From Vibrio campbellii CAIM 519 = NBRC 15631 = ATCC 25920 (lineage in GTDB: Bacteria > Pseudomonadota > Gammaproteobacteria > Enterobacterales > Vibrionaceae), in contig NZ_CP015863.1 in assembly GCF_002163755.1 (NCBI RefSeq), forward strand, positions 3,162,001 through 3,226,000: a stretch of DNA of 64,000 nucleotides, read 5' to 3'. Positions within the stretch are counted from its first letter, which is position 1; every line of letters starts with the position of its first letter. Below are positions 31,448 to 42,276 of the stretch, in pieces. The notes beneath the pieces were generated by a model that did no database searches, was not told where the DNA came from, and worked only from the letters and a program-made list of their open reading frames with translations. Position numbers and translations under genes: made by a program.

Positions 31448-31708
31448 ATACAACCCGAAGGAGTTTCGAGTTGAAGTCAAATCACCAAAGTTGTCTGCAA
31501 TTTTTATACATGATGCAGACTCGATTTTGCCGGACTCAAATTCCAAGAACACTTGAATGTGTTGTTTGGAGTATTCAATTAAGAATACTTTGAGAACTTT
31601 ACAAACAATCTTAAAGATTGTTTTGTCAGCTTTCCAAATTGTTAAAGAGCTAATCACTTCTTATGAAGTAACCATTTTTAAAAACTCTCAAGAGAGAATG
31701 TTTAAAGA
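31448..31708 (-). other. 16S-23S spacer, segment between tRNA-Glu and 23S
   Basis: A shorter spacer carrying only tRNA-Glu. It shares the 23S-proximal part and boxA with the other operon, lacks the 33-bp hairpin block, and diverges completely after about 31650 up to the tRNA-Glu. Confidence 0.8.
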
Positions 31709-31784
31709 TGGTATCCCGTAGGGGAGTCGAACCCCTGTTACCGCCGTGAAAGGGCGGTGTCCTAGGCCTCTAGACGAACGGGAC
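31709..31784 (-). tRNA. tRNA-Glu (TTC) in the rRNA spacer
   Basis: A 76-nt cloverleaf on the minus strand with anticodon TTC, identical to 26318-26393. It is the only tRNA in this spacer. Confidence 0.97.
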
Positions 31785-31875
31785 ACTAAGTTGAACATCT
31801 TGGGAGATGTTCTATCTCTTTTACTTTATAAACCGTATCAATCTGTGTGGACACTCATCGTGAGTAATCATCGTA

Positions 31876-33428
<1,553 letters not shown>

Positions 33429-33538
33429 AAGATTTTGTTCGGCTCAATGAATACTGAACATTACATAAAGTAATGTTTGAATTGACTGTGCTGAATCTTT
33501 CGATTCAATGGTCACTTCGTTTCATTGAAACCTAATTT

Positions 33539-33552
33539 GAAGCCGAAGCTTC
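33539..33552 (-). other. rRNA leader hairpin, upstream operon
   Basis: GAAGC-CGAA-GCTTC is the covarying counterpart of 28147-28160. Confidence 0.7.
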
Positions 33553-33602
33553 TAATTGGATTATCATCAACGAGTGCCCACACAGATTGATAGGTCTATA
33601 TT

Positions 33603-33700
33603 TTTAAAGAGCTTTTTAACTAACTTGCCGCTTCAGCGCCTCGTCGTTAGGGGTGCGTATTTTACGCTTTCCGTTTTGAGAGTCAAGCATTTTTTCAAAT
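33603..33700 (-). promoter_or_regulatory. rRNA promoter, UP-like element and boxA of the upstream operon
   Basis: On the minus strand TTGACT (33686-33681) is 16 bp from TAAAAT (33664-33659), with an ACGCACC discriminator. An A/T-rich UP-like stretch (about 33687-33710) precedes it, and boxA GCTCTTTAAA lies at 33612-33603. Confidence 0.8.
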
Positions 33701-33981
33701 TCTTTTTTCTCTCTTTCGACTCGCTGTGTGACTTTCGTCTCACTCCGTGTCGGTGGATGCGCAGTATAGGGAATCCAGAAATGAGCGCAACCCTTTTTTT
33801 GAAAAAAACTTACCAAGCGGTCACTAATCCATCAAATGCGTTATATCTGCATATTTCTTCGTCACATTTGAGACATATCACAGCAATTGGTTGGAAAAAC
33901 ACCAACCATATACGTAAGATCCATGTGTCTATTTTATTAATAGGCAGACAATCTCTTTATCATCTATATGTAGTAATCAAA

Positions 33982-34437
33982 ATGACGTCTAAAAAAAATC
34001 TGACTTTGTGTGCTGGGTTGGCGGTCACTGGGGGAATCATCTTCTCTCAGTTACCTGTGCCACCTGCCTTGAGCTTTGTTATCGGTGTTATCGCTACTGC
34101 TTTTCTTTTTTCACTTTCGAGCAAAACACCTGTTCTTCAATCTTCGGATTCCGATCCTTCAACTAAAACGCTGTATGTCGGCAACCTTCCTTATAAGGCT
34201 AATGAGAGTCACGTTCGTGATTTGTTTGCTGTGTACGGACAGGTTTACGCGGTACGCTTAATGAAAGATAAGCGTACAGGTAAAAGAAGAGGGTTTGGTT
34301 TCGTAGTGATGGCAGCGGCAGATGCAAAACCTGCTATCGCTAAACTTAATGAGAAGGAATATATGGAGCGTACGCTTAAAGTGCGTATTGCAAACGACCC
34401 TAAACACCCGGAAGGCGGTAAACCTGAACAGGATTAA
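33982..34437 (+). CDS. RRM-domain RNA-binding protein with an N-terminal membrane anchor
   Basis: The 151-residue protein has two hydrophobic segments (about residues 8-21 and 30-46), then one RNA recognition motif. RNP2 is LYVGNL at 64-69 and RNP1 is KRRGFGFV at 101-108. The last 15 residues are charged. The anchor would place the RRM in the cytosol beside the membrane. The ATG at 33982 is preferred because residues before it in the longer frame come from rRNA leader sequence. The 3' end overlaps the convergent murI by 38 bp. The gene diverges from an rRNA promoter about 300 bp away. RNA target unknown. Confidence 0.85.
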   Translation: MTSKKNLTLCAGLAVTGGIIFSQLPVPPALSFVIGVIATAFLFSLSSKTPVLQSSDSDPSTKTLYVGNLPYKANESHVRDLFAVYGQVYAVRLMKDKRTGKRRGFGFVVMAAADAKPAIAKLNEKEYMERTLKVRIANDPKHPEGGKPEQD

Positions 34438-35221
34438 AGCCTAAGTTCGCCAAACAGGTATTCAGTGCATCTTCTTGCCAAGGAGGTGCACTGGCATAAA
34501 TCTTCTTACTCCCCTCTTCTCTACTCTCTTGCTTCATCTCATTAAGCAATAATGCTTTCACACGACGCGCAATGGCTTCACCCGAATCAACTAACGTTAC
34601 TTCACCACCCAATGCTTGATGTATTTCTTCTTTGATTAGAGGGAAGTGGGTACAGCCCAGTACTGCGACATCTACTTTATTACGCAGTGGGAGAAGAATG
34701 CTTTCCAGCTCTGAAAGAGAAATACTTTCACCACGCAGCTTTTCTTCTGCCATATCCACTAGTCGAGTCGAGCCTAATAACTCGACAGGTTTACCTTGAG
34801 CAAAGTCGCGAATCAGTTCATGGGTATATTGACGAGTCACTGTCGCTGGCGTAGCAATTAAACCAACGCCTTGAGAGGCAAGTAGTGATGCCGGCTTTAT
34901 CGCAGGAACTACACCAACAACTGGGATAGATAGATTAGCACGCAGTGAAGGCAGCACTGTGGTACTTGCGGTATTGCAAGCGATGACCACGATGTCAGCT
35001 TGATGCTCTTCGACCAACGCTGCCACCAGCTTATTAACGCGAGTAATCAACACATCTTGATCGAGCTCACCATACGGATAGGCTTCGTTATCGAACAGAT
35101 ACAAGTAATCCATATGTGGCAGAAGTCGGTGGATTTCTTGGAAGACCGATAACCCTCCGACACCGGAATCAAACACTAGGACTTTTTTCTTACTTGATGC
35201 TCGCACGAGTCTTACCTGCAA
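34400..35221 (-). CDS. murI: Glutamate racemase
   Basis: MurI makes D-glutamate for peptidoglycan. The 273-residue protein has VLVFDSGVGGLSVF near the N-terminus. The two catalytic cysteines sit in VIACNTAST and LGCTHFPL. The extra N-terminal residues before VLVFDSG are variable in the family, so the exact start is uncertain. It follows the broken DUF71 gene by 25 bp, keeping the btuB-murI linkage known from enteric bacteria, and overlaps the RRM gene at its 3' end. Confidence 0.95.
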   Translation of the reverse strand: MQVRLVRASSKKKVLVFDSGVGGLSVFQEIHRLLPHMDYLYLFDNEAYPYGELDQDVLITRVNKLVAALVEEHQADIVVIACNTASTTVLPSLRANLSIPVVGVVPAIKPASLLASQGVGLIATPATVTRQYTHELIRDFAQGKPVELLGSTRLVDMAEEKLRGESISLSELESILLPLRNKVDVAVLGCTHFPLIKEEIHQALGGEVTLVDSGEAIARRVKALLLNEMKQESREEGSKKIYASAPPWQEDALNTCLANLGFNPVQVYRLPGV

Positions 35222-35246
35222 ATTAGAGACTCGGCGATCATACTGG

Positions 35247-35918
35247 TTAGATTTGTTTTGGCAATGCTTTGGCTTGGTATCTTTGATGACTGAATCGCTC
35301 CCCTATTTCCACTTCAAGCATAGTCAATTCTATATGTCCTTGGAATGAAGGAGTTGATGTCACCAATGTATGGAATTCGCCATACTCTCCACAGGGGTCA
35401 ACCGCTGAAGGTAGGCTGTCGATAAACTCTTGCGTATACCACTGACCGCAATAACTTGAATCCAGCAGCGTTCCATCCGTTGTAACCACCAGCGTTGTGA
35501 TACCTTGCTCAATAATCTCTTCGGCAAGCTCGCGACTGCTTTCTCCTAATAGCGGAAAGACGCACTCCCAGCCTGCTGGTTCAATGTAACTGCGGCGGTA
35601 TGCCTCGATACCATTGCAAAACATATCGCCAAACGCGACCGCTTCTACATTCAGTCCACTGTTTTGTAATGCATTAACGATAGTCGATTGATAAATATCG
35701 TTACTCGGGAACACTTCTGGCAGCTCAATAGTAATGAGAGGAAGACCAAGTAAGTCTGCCTGCATTTGCACAACCTCTAATGGCGTCGCTTGGAAAGGCA
35801 CTTAGGTGATGTACAAGCCAACCACCTGATAAAGGGGATTCTCGTTGAGTCGCTCCAACGTTAGCGTAGAGTCTTTACCACTCGACCAGCTGACTACGAC
35901 ACGTTTTGCTTTTGTCAT
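35247..35918 (-). pseudogene. DUF71/Dph6-type ATP pyrophosphatase, interrupted by an in-frame stop
   Basis: The frame from the ATG at 35918 encodes MTKAKRVVVSWSSGKDSTLT, carrying the PP-loop SGKDS. It then runs to TAA at 35804-35802 (codon 39). The same frame resumes directly as VPFQATPLEVVQMQADLLGL and continues 183 residues with the family's GDMFCNGIEAYRR, PAGWECVFPL and DPCGEYGEFHTL motifs. There is no frameshift; a Tyr codon at codon 39 would restore it. A GTG at 35801 has no ribosome site and would omit the PP-loop. Comparative genomics has linked a DUF71 subgroup near btuB to B12 salvage. A sequencing error cannot be excluded. Confidence 0.8.
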
Positions 35919-35960
35919 TAACTTTCCTCGTTACCTATTTCCACCAGCTTCTTTATGCAC

Positions 35961-35992
35961 AATAAGAAAGACCGCCGATGTGGCGGTCTTAT
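35961..35992 (-). terminator. Hairpin after btuB
   Basis: AAGACCGCC pairs with GGCGGTCTT on the minus strand, followed by TCTTATT. It lies 10-40 bp after the btuB stop and could reduce read-through into the DUF71-murI genes. Confidence 0.65.
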
Positions 35993-36001
35993 TAGATTTG
36001 A

Positions 36002-37876
36002 TTAGAAGCGGTAGTCAGCAGAGACAAAGTACTGGCGCCCTGGTGTCGCGTAGCCCACGTACATCTCGTAATCTTTATCAAAAGCGTTACTTAGTTTCGC
36101 GTTGATATCCCAGTTTTGGTTTACGGCGTAAGAAGCCGTAAAGTTCCATAGGCTGTAGCTCGGCAACCTTGTGCTGCCATTAAAACGTTCACCTTGGTAA
36201 AGATACTGCGAGCCCAACGTCCATTGGTCAAACGTCGCGTAAGCGTTCCACTTAGCACCACGCTTAGAGCGGTAAGCGAGTTGGGTATCTTCTGCACCAG
36301 ACTTATCAACAGGGTCTTTATAATCTAGGTAAAACTCATGAGATACGATATCTGTATCGAGTTTCACTTCTAGTTCGACACCCTTGATCTCGGCTTCACC
36401 AACATTTTGCATGCCAGCTCCTTCCCAAATCAACATGTTCTCAATTTCGTTGTAGTAACCCGTTACCGTCCAATCAACAATCGATACAGCACCAGATAGC
36501 GACAGCTCGGTATTTTCTGATTCTTCTGGTTTTAGGTTTGGCATTTCGTAGCCTGGGTAATACAAATCAACAAAGCTCGGCGCACGGAAAGCAGTACCAT
36601 GGCTCAGGGTTAACTCATAACCTTCGTAAAAACTCCAACCCGCAGCAGTTTGCCACGTGGTGTTGTTACCAAACTGGGTGTTGTCGTCATTACGTACACT
36701 TGCTTCTAACGTCCATACGTCATAAGCGTATTGAGCAATGGCGCTTATACCAAAGTTGGTTCTTGGGTTCTTTTCTGGATCGTAACTCTGGGAAGGTCCC
36801 CAATCACTTGGTGCAATGTAGCCCTTAGAGAGCTTTTCTGTGCGGTAGTCCAAACCACCACCAACGCTCAACTCTTCGTTTACGCTATACGAGTTCAACC
36901 AAATCGCATTGAACTGCTCAATAGCAACGTGATCGCCGGTTGATTTGCTTTGACCTGATTTATGGTCGTAGTTGTCTTGCTGGCCGTAAGCCAGTTTCAA
37001 TTCAGATGAGTAAACGTCTTTGTTGTATTCCAACGACAGATCGGCGCCGACATACTCTACTTCACCGGTTTTCTTCTCGTGCTTATCAACCGTGCCCCAT
37101 GCAGGATTACCATAGCTACTGTTGTCGTAATCGTACTCATTGTTGTAAGCACTCACCCCAACGTAACCAGACAAGTTGTCAGAAAAGTTTTGTTGGTAGC
37201 CTAGTTTTAGGTTGAGCGTTTCAAAGCCGTGCTCATCGCCATCATTTACACCCGGCAACGGTTTCACATTGAAACCATCGGTTTTCTCGTAGCCTAGAAC
37301 ACCTTTAAAGTGTTTACCGTCACCTACCGGCTTAGAGACAAAAAACGTCCCTTTCTTATGATTGTCCGAACCATAACCTGCGGTCACATGACTGGCATCA
37401 CTATCAATGTTCGCACGAGTAATAATGTTGATTACACCAGAAATCGCTTCTGAGCCATAAATAGAAGCACGCGCACCACGAATGTAGTCGATACGCTCTA
37501 TAGAGTTGATTGGAAACTGATTAAAATCGACGCCGCCCATAATCGCACGAGACATACGAACCCCATCGACTAAAACAAGAACTTGGGATGGACTACCCCC
37601 TCGCACATAAATAGAGGCGGATTGACCACGTCCACCGTACTGGGCAACTTCAACACTCGGTAGTGTAAGGAACACATCAAACAGGCTGTTTGCTTGCAAA
37701 CGCTCAATATCTTCTTTAGTTACCGTAACGGTTTGTGCGAGAACCGCACCATCAATTTGCTGGAATCGGTTTGCAGTAACGACAACCGTTTCGTCTGCCG
37801 AGGCTTCTTGAGCCTGTAAATAAAAGGTAGGTGAAAGCAGCGATGCACACGTGATCGCAAGAAATGTTTTTCTCAT
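36002..37876 (-). CDS. btuB: TonB-dependent vitamin B12 receptor
   Basis: BtuB is the outer-membrane barrel that imports cobalamin using TonB energy. The 624-residue protein has a signal peptide ending near AQA, a TonB box DETVVVTAN, a plug domain with YVRGGSPSQVLVLVDGVR and RGARASIYGSEAISGVINI, and a barrel ending in Phe (VSADYRF), as needed for outer-membrane insertion. A cobalamin riboswitch lies upstream, so it should be off when B12 is plentiful. It is divergent from trmA, as in enteric bacteria. Confidence 0.94.
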   Translation of the reverse strand: MRKTFLAITCASLLSPTFYLQAQEASADETVVVTANRFQQIDGAVLAQTVTVTKEDIERLQANSLFDVFLTLPSVEVAQYGGRGQSASIYVRGGSPSQVLVLVDGVRMSRAIMGGVDFNQFPINSIERIDYIRGARASIYGSEAISGVINIITRANIDSDASHVTAGYGSDNHKKGTFFVSKPVGDGKHFKGVLGYEKTDGFNVKPLPGVNDGDEHGFETLNLKLGYQQNFSDNLSGYVGVSAYNNEYDYDNSSYGNPAWGTVDKHEKKTGEVEYVGADLSLEYNKDVYSSELKLAYGQQDNYDHKSGQSKSTGDHVAIEQFNAIWLNSYSVNEELSVGGGLDYRTEKLSKGYIAPSDWGPSQSYDPEKNPRTNFGISAIAQYAYDVWTLEASVRNDDNTQFGNNTTWQTAAGWSFYEGYELTLSHGTAFRAPSFVDLYYPGYEMPNLKPEESENTELSLSGAVSIVDWTVTGYYNEIENMLIWEGAGMQNVGEAEIKGVELEVKLDTDIVSHEFYLDYKDPVDKSGAEDTQLAYRSKRGAKWNAYATFDQWTLGSQYLYQGERFNGSTRLPSYSLWNFTASYAVNQNWDINAKLSNAFDKDYEMYVGYATPGRQYFVSADYRF

Positions 37877-37944
37877 TGTATTGTCCTAAATCGCGTAATT
37901 CCTACCGAGCCCTACTCATATTGAGCAGTCCAGTGCTGTGGCTC

Positions 37945-38128
37945 AGTTGCTGGCAGGTATTCGGACTTAAGAGCGAGATTACATCACCTACTTGCTCGAC
38001 TTCCCACATAAACTAATGCAGTGTCTTGTTGAGCGTTCGTTCTCCTTTACCGCTGCGCGTCAGTTCTGGATTTCCACCAGATTCCCATTTCAGCCATCTA
38101 GATTGCTAGATAGCACCAGCTTGGGGCA
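37945..38128 (-). promoter_or_regulatory. Cobalamin riboswitch controlling btuB
   Basis: On the minus strand the sequence has the diagnostic B12-box-like AACTGACGCGCAGCGGTAA, the upstream GGTGGAAATCC and GCTGAAATGGGAA elements, and the closing TCCGAATACCTGCC. These match the class I adenosylcobalamin aptamer in order and spacing. It lies 70 bp upstream of btuB. The 190 bp between it and trmA (38129-38319) should hold both divergent promoters. Confidence 0.9.
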
Positions 38129-38319
38129 AATACTATTAAGCTATTGATTATTTGTCCAGCCAATATTACCCCTGACAATTGTAACGATTTGGTTCATTGG
38201 TGTATCAACTGACACAGAACACACTATCTTTAAATCAATTAGGGTACAAAACTGGACATCCTATTGAGATTGAATAAAATCTGCGCTCTTAAATTGAATG
38301 CACCATAAAAGGTAAGATC

Positions 38320-39429
38320 ATGGCTACTCTTGATGTAAACCCACAACGCTACCAAGAACAACTGGCTGAAAAAGTCGAACGTCTGAACGATATGTTCGCG
38401 CCATACAACGTGCCAGAACTGGAAGTGTTTGAATCACCAGAGCAGCACTACCGCATGCGTGCTGAGTTCCGTGTTTGGCATGAAGGTGAAGACCTTTACT
38501 ACATCATGTTCAACCAAGAAACTCGTGAGAAATACCGCGTTGACCAATTCCCAGCAGCAAGCCGTCTGATCAACGACCTGATGCCACTATTGGTTGAAGC
38601 GATGAAAGACAACGAATCGCTACGTCGTAAACTTTTCCAAGTGGACTTCCTATCAACGCTCAGCGGCGAGATTCTGGTTTCACTGCTTTACCATCGCCAA
38701 CTTGATGAAGAGTGGATTGAAAACGCGAAAGCCCTTAAGCAGCGTTTGAATGATGAAGGCTTCAACCTAAACATCATTGGTCGTGCTCGTAAGATGAAGA
38801 TTGTCTTAGACCGCGACTACGTGATCGAGAAGCTAGACGTAAATGGCCAGAGCTACATCTACCAACAAGTTGAAAACAGCTTTACTCAGCCAAACGGCAA
38901 AGTCGCAGAGAAGATGTTGGAATGGGCGGTTGACTGTACTCAAGAAAGTACGGGTGACCTACTAGAACTTTACTGTGGTAACGGTAACTTCTCTCTGGCG
39001 TTGGCTCAAAACTTCGATCGCGTACTTGCAACAGAACTAGCGAAGCCATCTGTGGTTTCTGCGCAATACAACATTGCAGCGAACGAGATTGATAACGTAC
39101 AAATCCTACGTCTATCAGCAGAAGAGTTTACTCAAGCAATCGAAGGTAAGCGTGAATTCCGTCGTCTACAAGATGCAGGCGTGGATCTGAAGAGCTACAA
39201 CTGCAATACGATTTTTGTCGATCCACCACGCTCTGGTATGGATGTCGACACTTGTAAAATGGTGCAAGGTTACGAGCGCATCATGTACATCTCTTGTAAC
39301 CCAGATACTCTGAAAGAGAACTTGGACATTCTATGTCAAACCCACAATGTGACGCGTTTTGCTCTGTTTGACCAGTTCCCTTACACACACCACATGGAAG
39401 CGGGTGTACTGTTGGAACGTAAAGCGTAA
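38320..39429 (+). CDS. trmA: tRNA (uracil-5-)-methyltransferase
   Basis: TrmA methylates U54 of the T loop of tRNA with S-adenosylmethionine. The 369-residue protein has the SAM site LLELYCGNGNFSLALA, the FVDPPRSGMD motif, and the catalytic-cysteine motif MYISCNPDTL. A GGTAAGATC precedes the ATG. It is divergent from btuB, and a bidirectional terminator separates it from yijD. Confidence 0.96.
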   Translation: MATLDVNPQRYQEQLAEKVERLNDMFAPYNVPELEVFESPEQHYRMRAEFRVWHEGEDLYYIMFNQETREKYRVDQFPAASRLINDLMPLLVEAMKDNESLRRKLFQVDFLSTLSGEILVSLLYHRQLDEEWIENAKALKQRLNDEGFNLNIIGRARKMKIVLDRDYVIEKLDVNGQSYIYQQVENSFTQPNGKVAEKMLEWAVDCTQESTGDLLELYCGNGNFSLALAQNFDRVLATELAKPSVVSAQYNIAANEIDNVQILRLSAEEFTQAIEGKREFRRLQDAGVDLKSYNCNTIFVDPPRSGMDVDTCKMVQGYERIMYISCNPDTLKENLDILCQTHNVTRFALFDQFPYTHHMEAGVLLERKA

Positions 39430-39462
39430 GAACGTAAAGCGTAATCCACCAGCCTAAGGCAT

Positions 39463-39495
39463 AAAAAAAGCGAGCTCAATGGCTCGCTTTTTTGT
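39463..39495. terminator. Bidirectional terminator between trmA and yijD
   Basis: AGCGAGC pairs with GCTCGCT around TCAATG, with A-runs on the left and T-runs on the right. Confidence 0.85.
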
Positions 39496-39509
39496 TGGAT
39501 TCGTTTTGC

Positions 39510-39875
39510 TTATTCAGCGGTGGTCTTCTTTTCCATGAAACCCAGTTTCTTACCGATCCACGCTAGGAGAATCATTGAAACCAGAATCGCGAAGAAGTTA
39601 GAGCCTGCTTCTGGGTATTGCGCTTTGATAAACGCAGAGTGACCAAATGCACCCACGAAGAAACACGCCAGACCAACAAGTGGGATATCTTCTGATACTG
39701 GGTTGTTAAGATATTCTTGGTAAAGCGCCTGTACAGCTAGCACGAGTGCAATCAGAGGGAAGATGGAAAAAGACACTTCGCTCATGGTCAACCATGACAA
39801 CAAAGCATCACCACACATACCTGCAACCAGTGCCAAAATCAGCGTTTTCTTTTCAGATTTATTTCCATTCGACAT
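39510..39875 (-). CDS. yijD: YijD family (DUF1422) inner-membrane protein
   Basis: The 121-residue protein has four hydrophobic segments (about residues 10-27, 34-49, 64-80 and 92-108), short loops and a charged tail, matching the YijD/DUF1422 family. Its function is not known. It overlaps the fabR stop by one base, as the pair does in enteric bacteria, so it is co-transcribed with fabR. Confidence 0.85.
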   Translation of the reverse strand: MSNGNKSEKKTLILALVAGMCGDALLSWLTMSEVSFSIFPLIALVLAVQALYQEYLNNPVSEDIPLVGLACFFVGAFGHSAFIKAQYPEAGSNFFAILVSMILLAWIGKKLGFMEKKTTAE

Positions 39876-40507
39876 TATTCTATTCCGCCTTTTAATCGGT
39901 TACGTTCACGTTCTTTGCGATACCAATAGGCCCCTTTGGCTATCATTCGCAATTGCATGATCAATCGCTCGGCGAGTTCATCGCGCTCACGTCGATCTAA
40001 ATCTAAAGCTTCTGCACCGGAGCTAAACACCAAAGTGACCGACGCCTCAGCTTGAGTAAACGCCTCTTCTTTGGTCATGCCCGTGCTCATTAAGTACTCA
40101 GTTAATTCTGCCGCAAAATGCTGAATTTCTCGAGCGACGGCAGTACGAAATTCAGAAGAAGTGCCAGAGCGCTCACGCAACAATAAGCGGAAAACGTTAG
40201 GACTACTTTCAATGAATTCCATGAAGGTTTCAACTGAAGTTCGAATCACACTGCCTTCTTTAACAATACGCTGACGCGCTTGGCGCATCAGTTGGCGTAA
40301 CAATAAACCGCCTTCATCCACCATGGTTAAGCCCAGCTCATCCATATCTTTGAAGTGACGGTAAAAAGAAGTTGGTGCAATCCCTGCCTCTCGGGCAACC
40401 TCACGCAAGCTGAGATTGGAAAAGCTGCGATCCGCACTAAGTTGATTAAATGCCGCATCGATCAACGATCGACGTGTTTTTTCTTTTTGCTGCGCGCGGA
40501 TTCCCAT
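39875..40507 (-). CDS. fabR: Fatty acid biosynthesis repressor FabR
   Basis: FabR is a TetR-type repressor of the unsaturated fatty acid genes fabA and fabB, responding to acyl pools. The start MGIRAQQKEKTRRSLID at 40507 matches the family N-terminus; the frame extends three residues further. The helix-turn-helix is LSLREVAREAGIAPTSFYRHF near residues 32-52. It is divergent from sthA, across a 300-bp gap with no gene. Confidence 0.92.
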   Translation of the reverse strand: MGIRAQQKEKTRRSLIDAAFNQLSADRSFSNLSLREVAREAGIAPTSFYRHFKDMDELGLTMVDEGGLLLRQLMRQARQRIVKEGSVIRTSVETFMEFIESSPNVFRLLLRERSGTSSEFRTAVAREIQHFAAELTEYLMSTGMTKEEAFTQAEASVTLVFSSGAEALDLDRRERDELAERLIMQLRMIAKGAYWYRKERERNRLKGGIE

Positions 40508-40807
40508 CGATTTCATTCTTTAACTTGCTCTTTTTCTATTGGGTACGAGAGCTTCAATATAACGCATATCGCCCCCACGTATAAAGCGACGTTATCTACC
40601 GATAAGCGGCGAGCACGTTACTATTGCCATGCATCCAATTGCAATATTCTCGCTTCAAATAGTAGACATGCAGCATGCCAATTAGTTCTTTTGGGCGATT
40701 CTGCGTGATCACTTCCACTCTCTAGCAGGCATGACATGTTCCCAATAGAGTAAATGAGTTAAAATCCCGCTACAGCAATGTTAAACAAATATAACAAGGA
40801 AGACATC

Positions 40808-42208
40808 ATGGCGCATGCTAATCACTATGACGTGATCGTAATTGGTAGTGGCCCGGGCGGTGAAGGGGCGGCAATGGGATTGACCAAAGCCGGACTGAAC
40901 GTCGCTATCGTAGAGAAGGAAAGCAGTGTTGGTGGCGGTTGTACGCACTGGGGAACCATACCATCCAAAGCATTGCGTCACGCGGTTAGCCGTATCATCG
41001 AATTCAATAGCAATCCTCTATTCTGTCGTAATAACACCAGCCTTCATGCAACATTTTCTGACATTTTAGGTCATGCGAAATCGGTCATTGATAAGCAAAC
41101 TCGACTTCGTCAGGGCTTTTATGATCGTAACTCCTGCACGCTTTTGTTTGGTACTGCACGCTTCATTGACAAATACTCCATCGCAGTGATGCAAAGTGAT
41201 GGGACGGAAGAAGTGTACTCAGCGGATAAGTTTGTTATCGCCACGGGATCTCGTCCATATCAACCAAATGATGTCGACTTCTTGCATGAACGCATCTACG
41301 ACAGTGACTCTATCTTGAGCCTGAAACACGACCCTCGCCACATCATCATTTACGGTGCGGGCGTGATTGGTTGTGAATACGCATCTATTTTCCGTGGCCT
41401 AGGCGTGAAGACCGACTTGATTAACACTCGCGACCGCCTGCTCTCTTTCTTAGATAACGAAGTCTCAGATGCATTGTCTTACCACTTCTGGAACAGTGGC
41501 GTGGTAATTCGTAACGATGAAACGTTTGAGAAAATCGAAGGCACAGAAGATGGTGTTATCGTGCATCTTCAATCTGGCAAGAAGATGAAAGCCGACTGCC
41601 TACTGTATGCCAACGGTAGAACGGGTAACACAGACAAACTCAACTTACCTGCGGTTGGACTTGAAGGTGATTCACGTGGACAACTCAAAGTAGATGGTAA
41701 CTACCGTACAGAAGTGGAACACATCTATGCGGTCGGCGATGTGATTGGCTACCCTAGCCTAGCGAGTGCAGCGTATGACCAAGGTCGTTTCGTGGCACAA
41801 GCCATCACTAAAGGACAAGCTGACGGCAATCTGATTGATGATATCCCAACGGGTATCTACACCATTCCAGAAATCAGCTCAGTAGGTAAAACCGAGCAAG
41901 AGCTGACTGCTGCGAAAGTGCCTTACGAAGTGGGACGCTCTTCGTTCAAGCATCTCGCTCGTGCACAGATTGCAGGTAAAGACATCGGCAGCTTGAAAAT
42001 CCTCTTCCATCGCGAAACCAAAGAGATTCTTGGTATTCACTGCTTTGGTGAGCGCGCCGCGGAAATCATCCACATCGGTCAGGCCATCATGGAACAAAAA
42101 GGTGAAGCCAATACGATTGAATACTTCGTCAATACCACCTTTAACTACCCAACGATGGCAGAAGCGTATCGCGTAGCGGCACTGAACGGGTTGAACCGAT
42201 TATTCTAA
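40808..42208 (+). CDS. sthA: Soluble pyridine nucleotide transhydrogenase
   Basis: SthA (UdhA) is a cytosolic flavoprotein that balances NADPH and NADH. The 466-residue protein from MAHANHYDVIVIGSGPGGEG has the FAD-binding GSGPGG motif, a second dinucleotide fold IIYGAGVIGCEYA, the YAVGDVIGYP segment and the C-terminal dimer domain. The redox-active CXXXXC pair of related reductases is reduced to GGGCTHWGTIPSK, as is normal for SthA. The ATG at 40808 follows AAGGAAG; the ATG at 40778 is rejected. Confidence 0.96.
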   Translation: MAHANHYDVIVIGSGPGGEGAAMGLTKAGLNVAIVEKESSVGGGCTHWGTIPSKALRHAVSRIIEFNSNPLFCRNNTSLHATFSDILGHAKSVIDKQTRLRQGFYDRNSCTLLFGTARFIDKYSIAVMQSDGTEEVYSADKFVIATGSRPYQPNDVDFLHERIYDSDSILSLKHDPRHIIIYGAGVIGCEYASIFRGLGVKTDLINTRDRLLSFLDNEVSDALSYHFWNSGVVIRNDETFEKIEGTEDGVIVHLQSGKKMKADCLLYANGRTGNTDKLNLPAVGLEGDSRGQLKVDGNYRTEVEHIYAVGDVIGYPSLASAAYDQGRFVAQAITKGQADGNLIDDIPTGIYTIPEISSVGKTEQELTAAKVPYEVGRSSFKHLARAQIAGKDIGSLKILFHRETKEILGIHCFGERAAEIIHIGQAIMEQKGEANTIEYFVNTTFNYPTMAEAYRVAALNGLNRLF

Positions 42209-42236
42209 TTCAATTGGGCTGCCATGATCCAAAAGC

Positions 42237-42268
42237 AAAAACAGCAGGTGTCGACCTGCTGTTTTTTT
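42237..42268. terminator. Terminator between sthA and the MATE gene
   Basis: AACAGCAGGT pairs with ACCTGCTGTT, with an A-run on the left and a T-run on the right. It serves sthA and the convergent MATE gene. Confidence 0.85.
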
Positions 42269-42276
42269 ATGTGTAA

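Noticed and set aside
33556..33981. N-terminal extension of the RRM protein
   Set aside because: The extra frame covers rRNA leader and promoter sequence and has no ribosome site; the start at 33982 gives the natural protein.
35247..35801. The 184-residue frame starting at GTG 35801 as an intact gene
   Set aside because: No ribosome site, and it lacks the PP-loop that is found in the same frame just upstream of a TAA.
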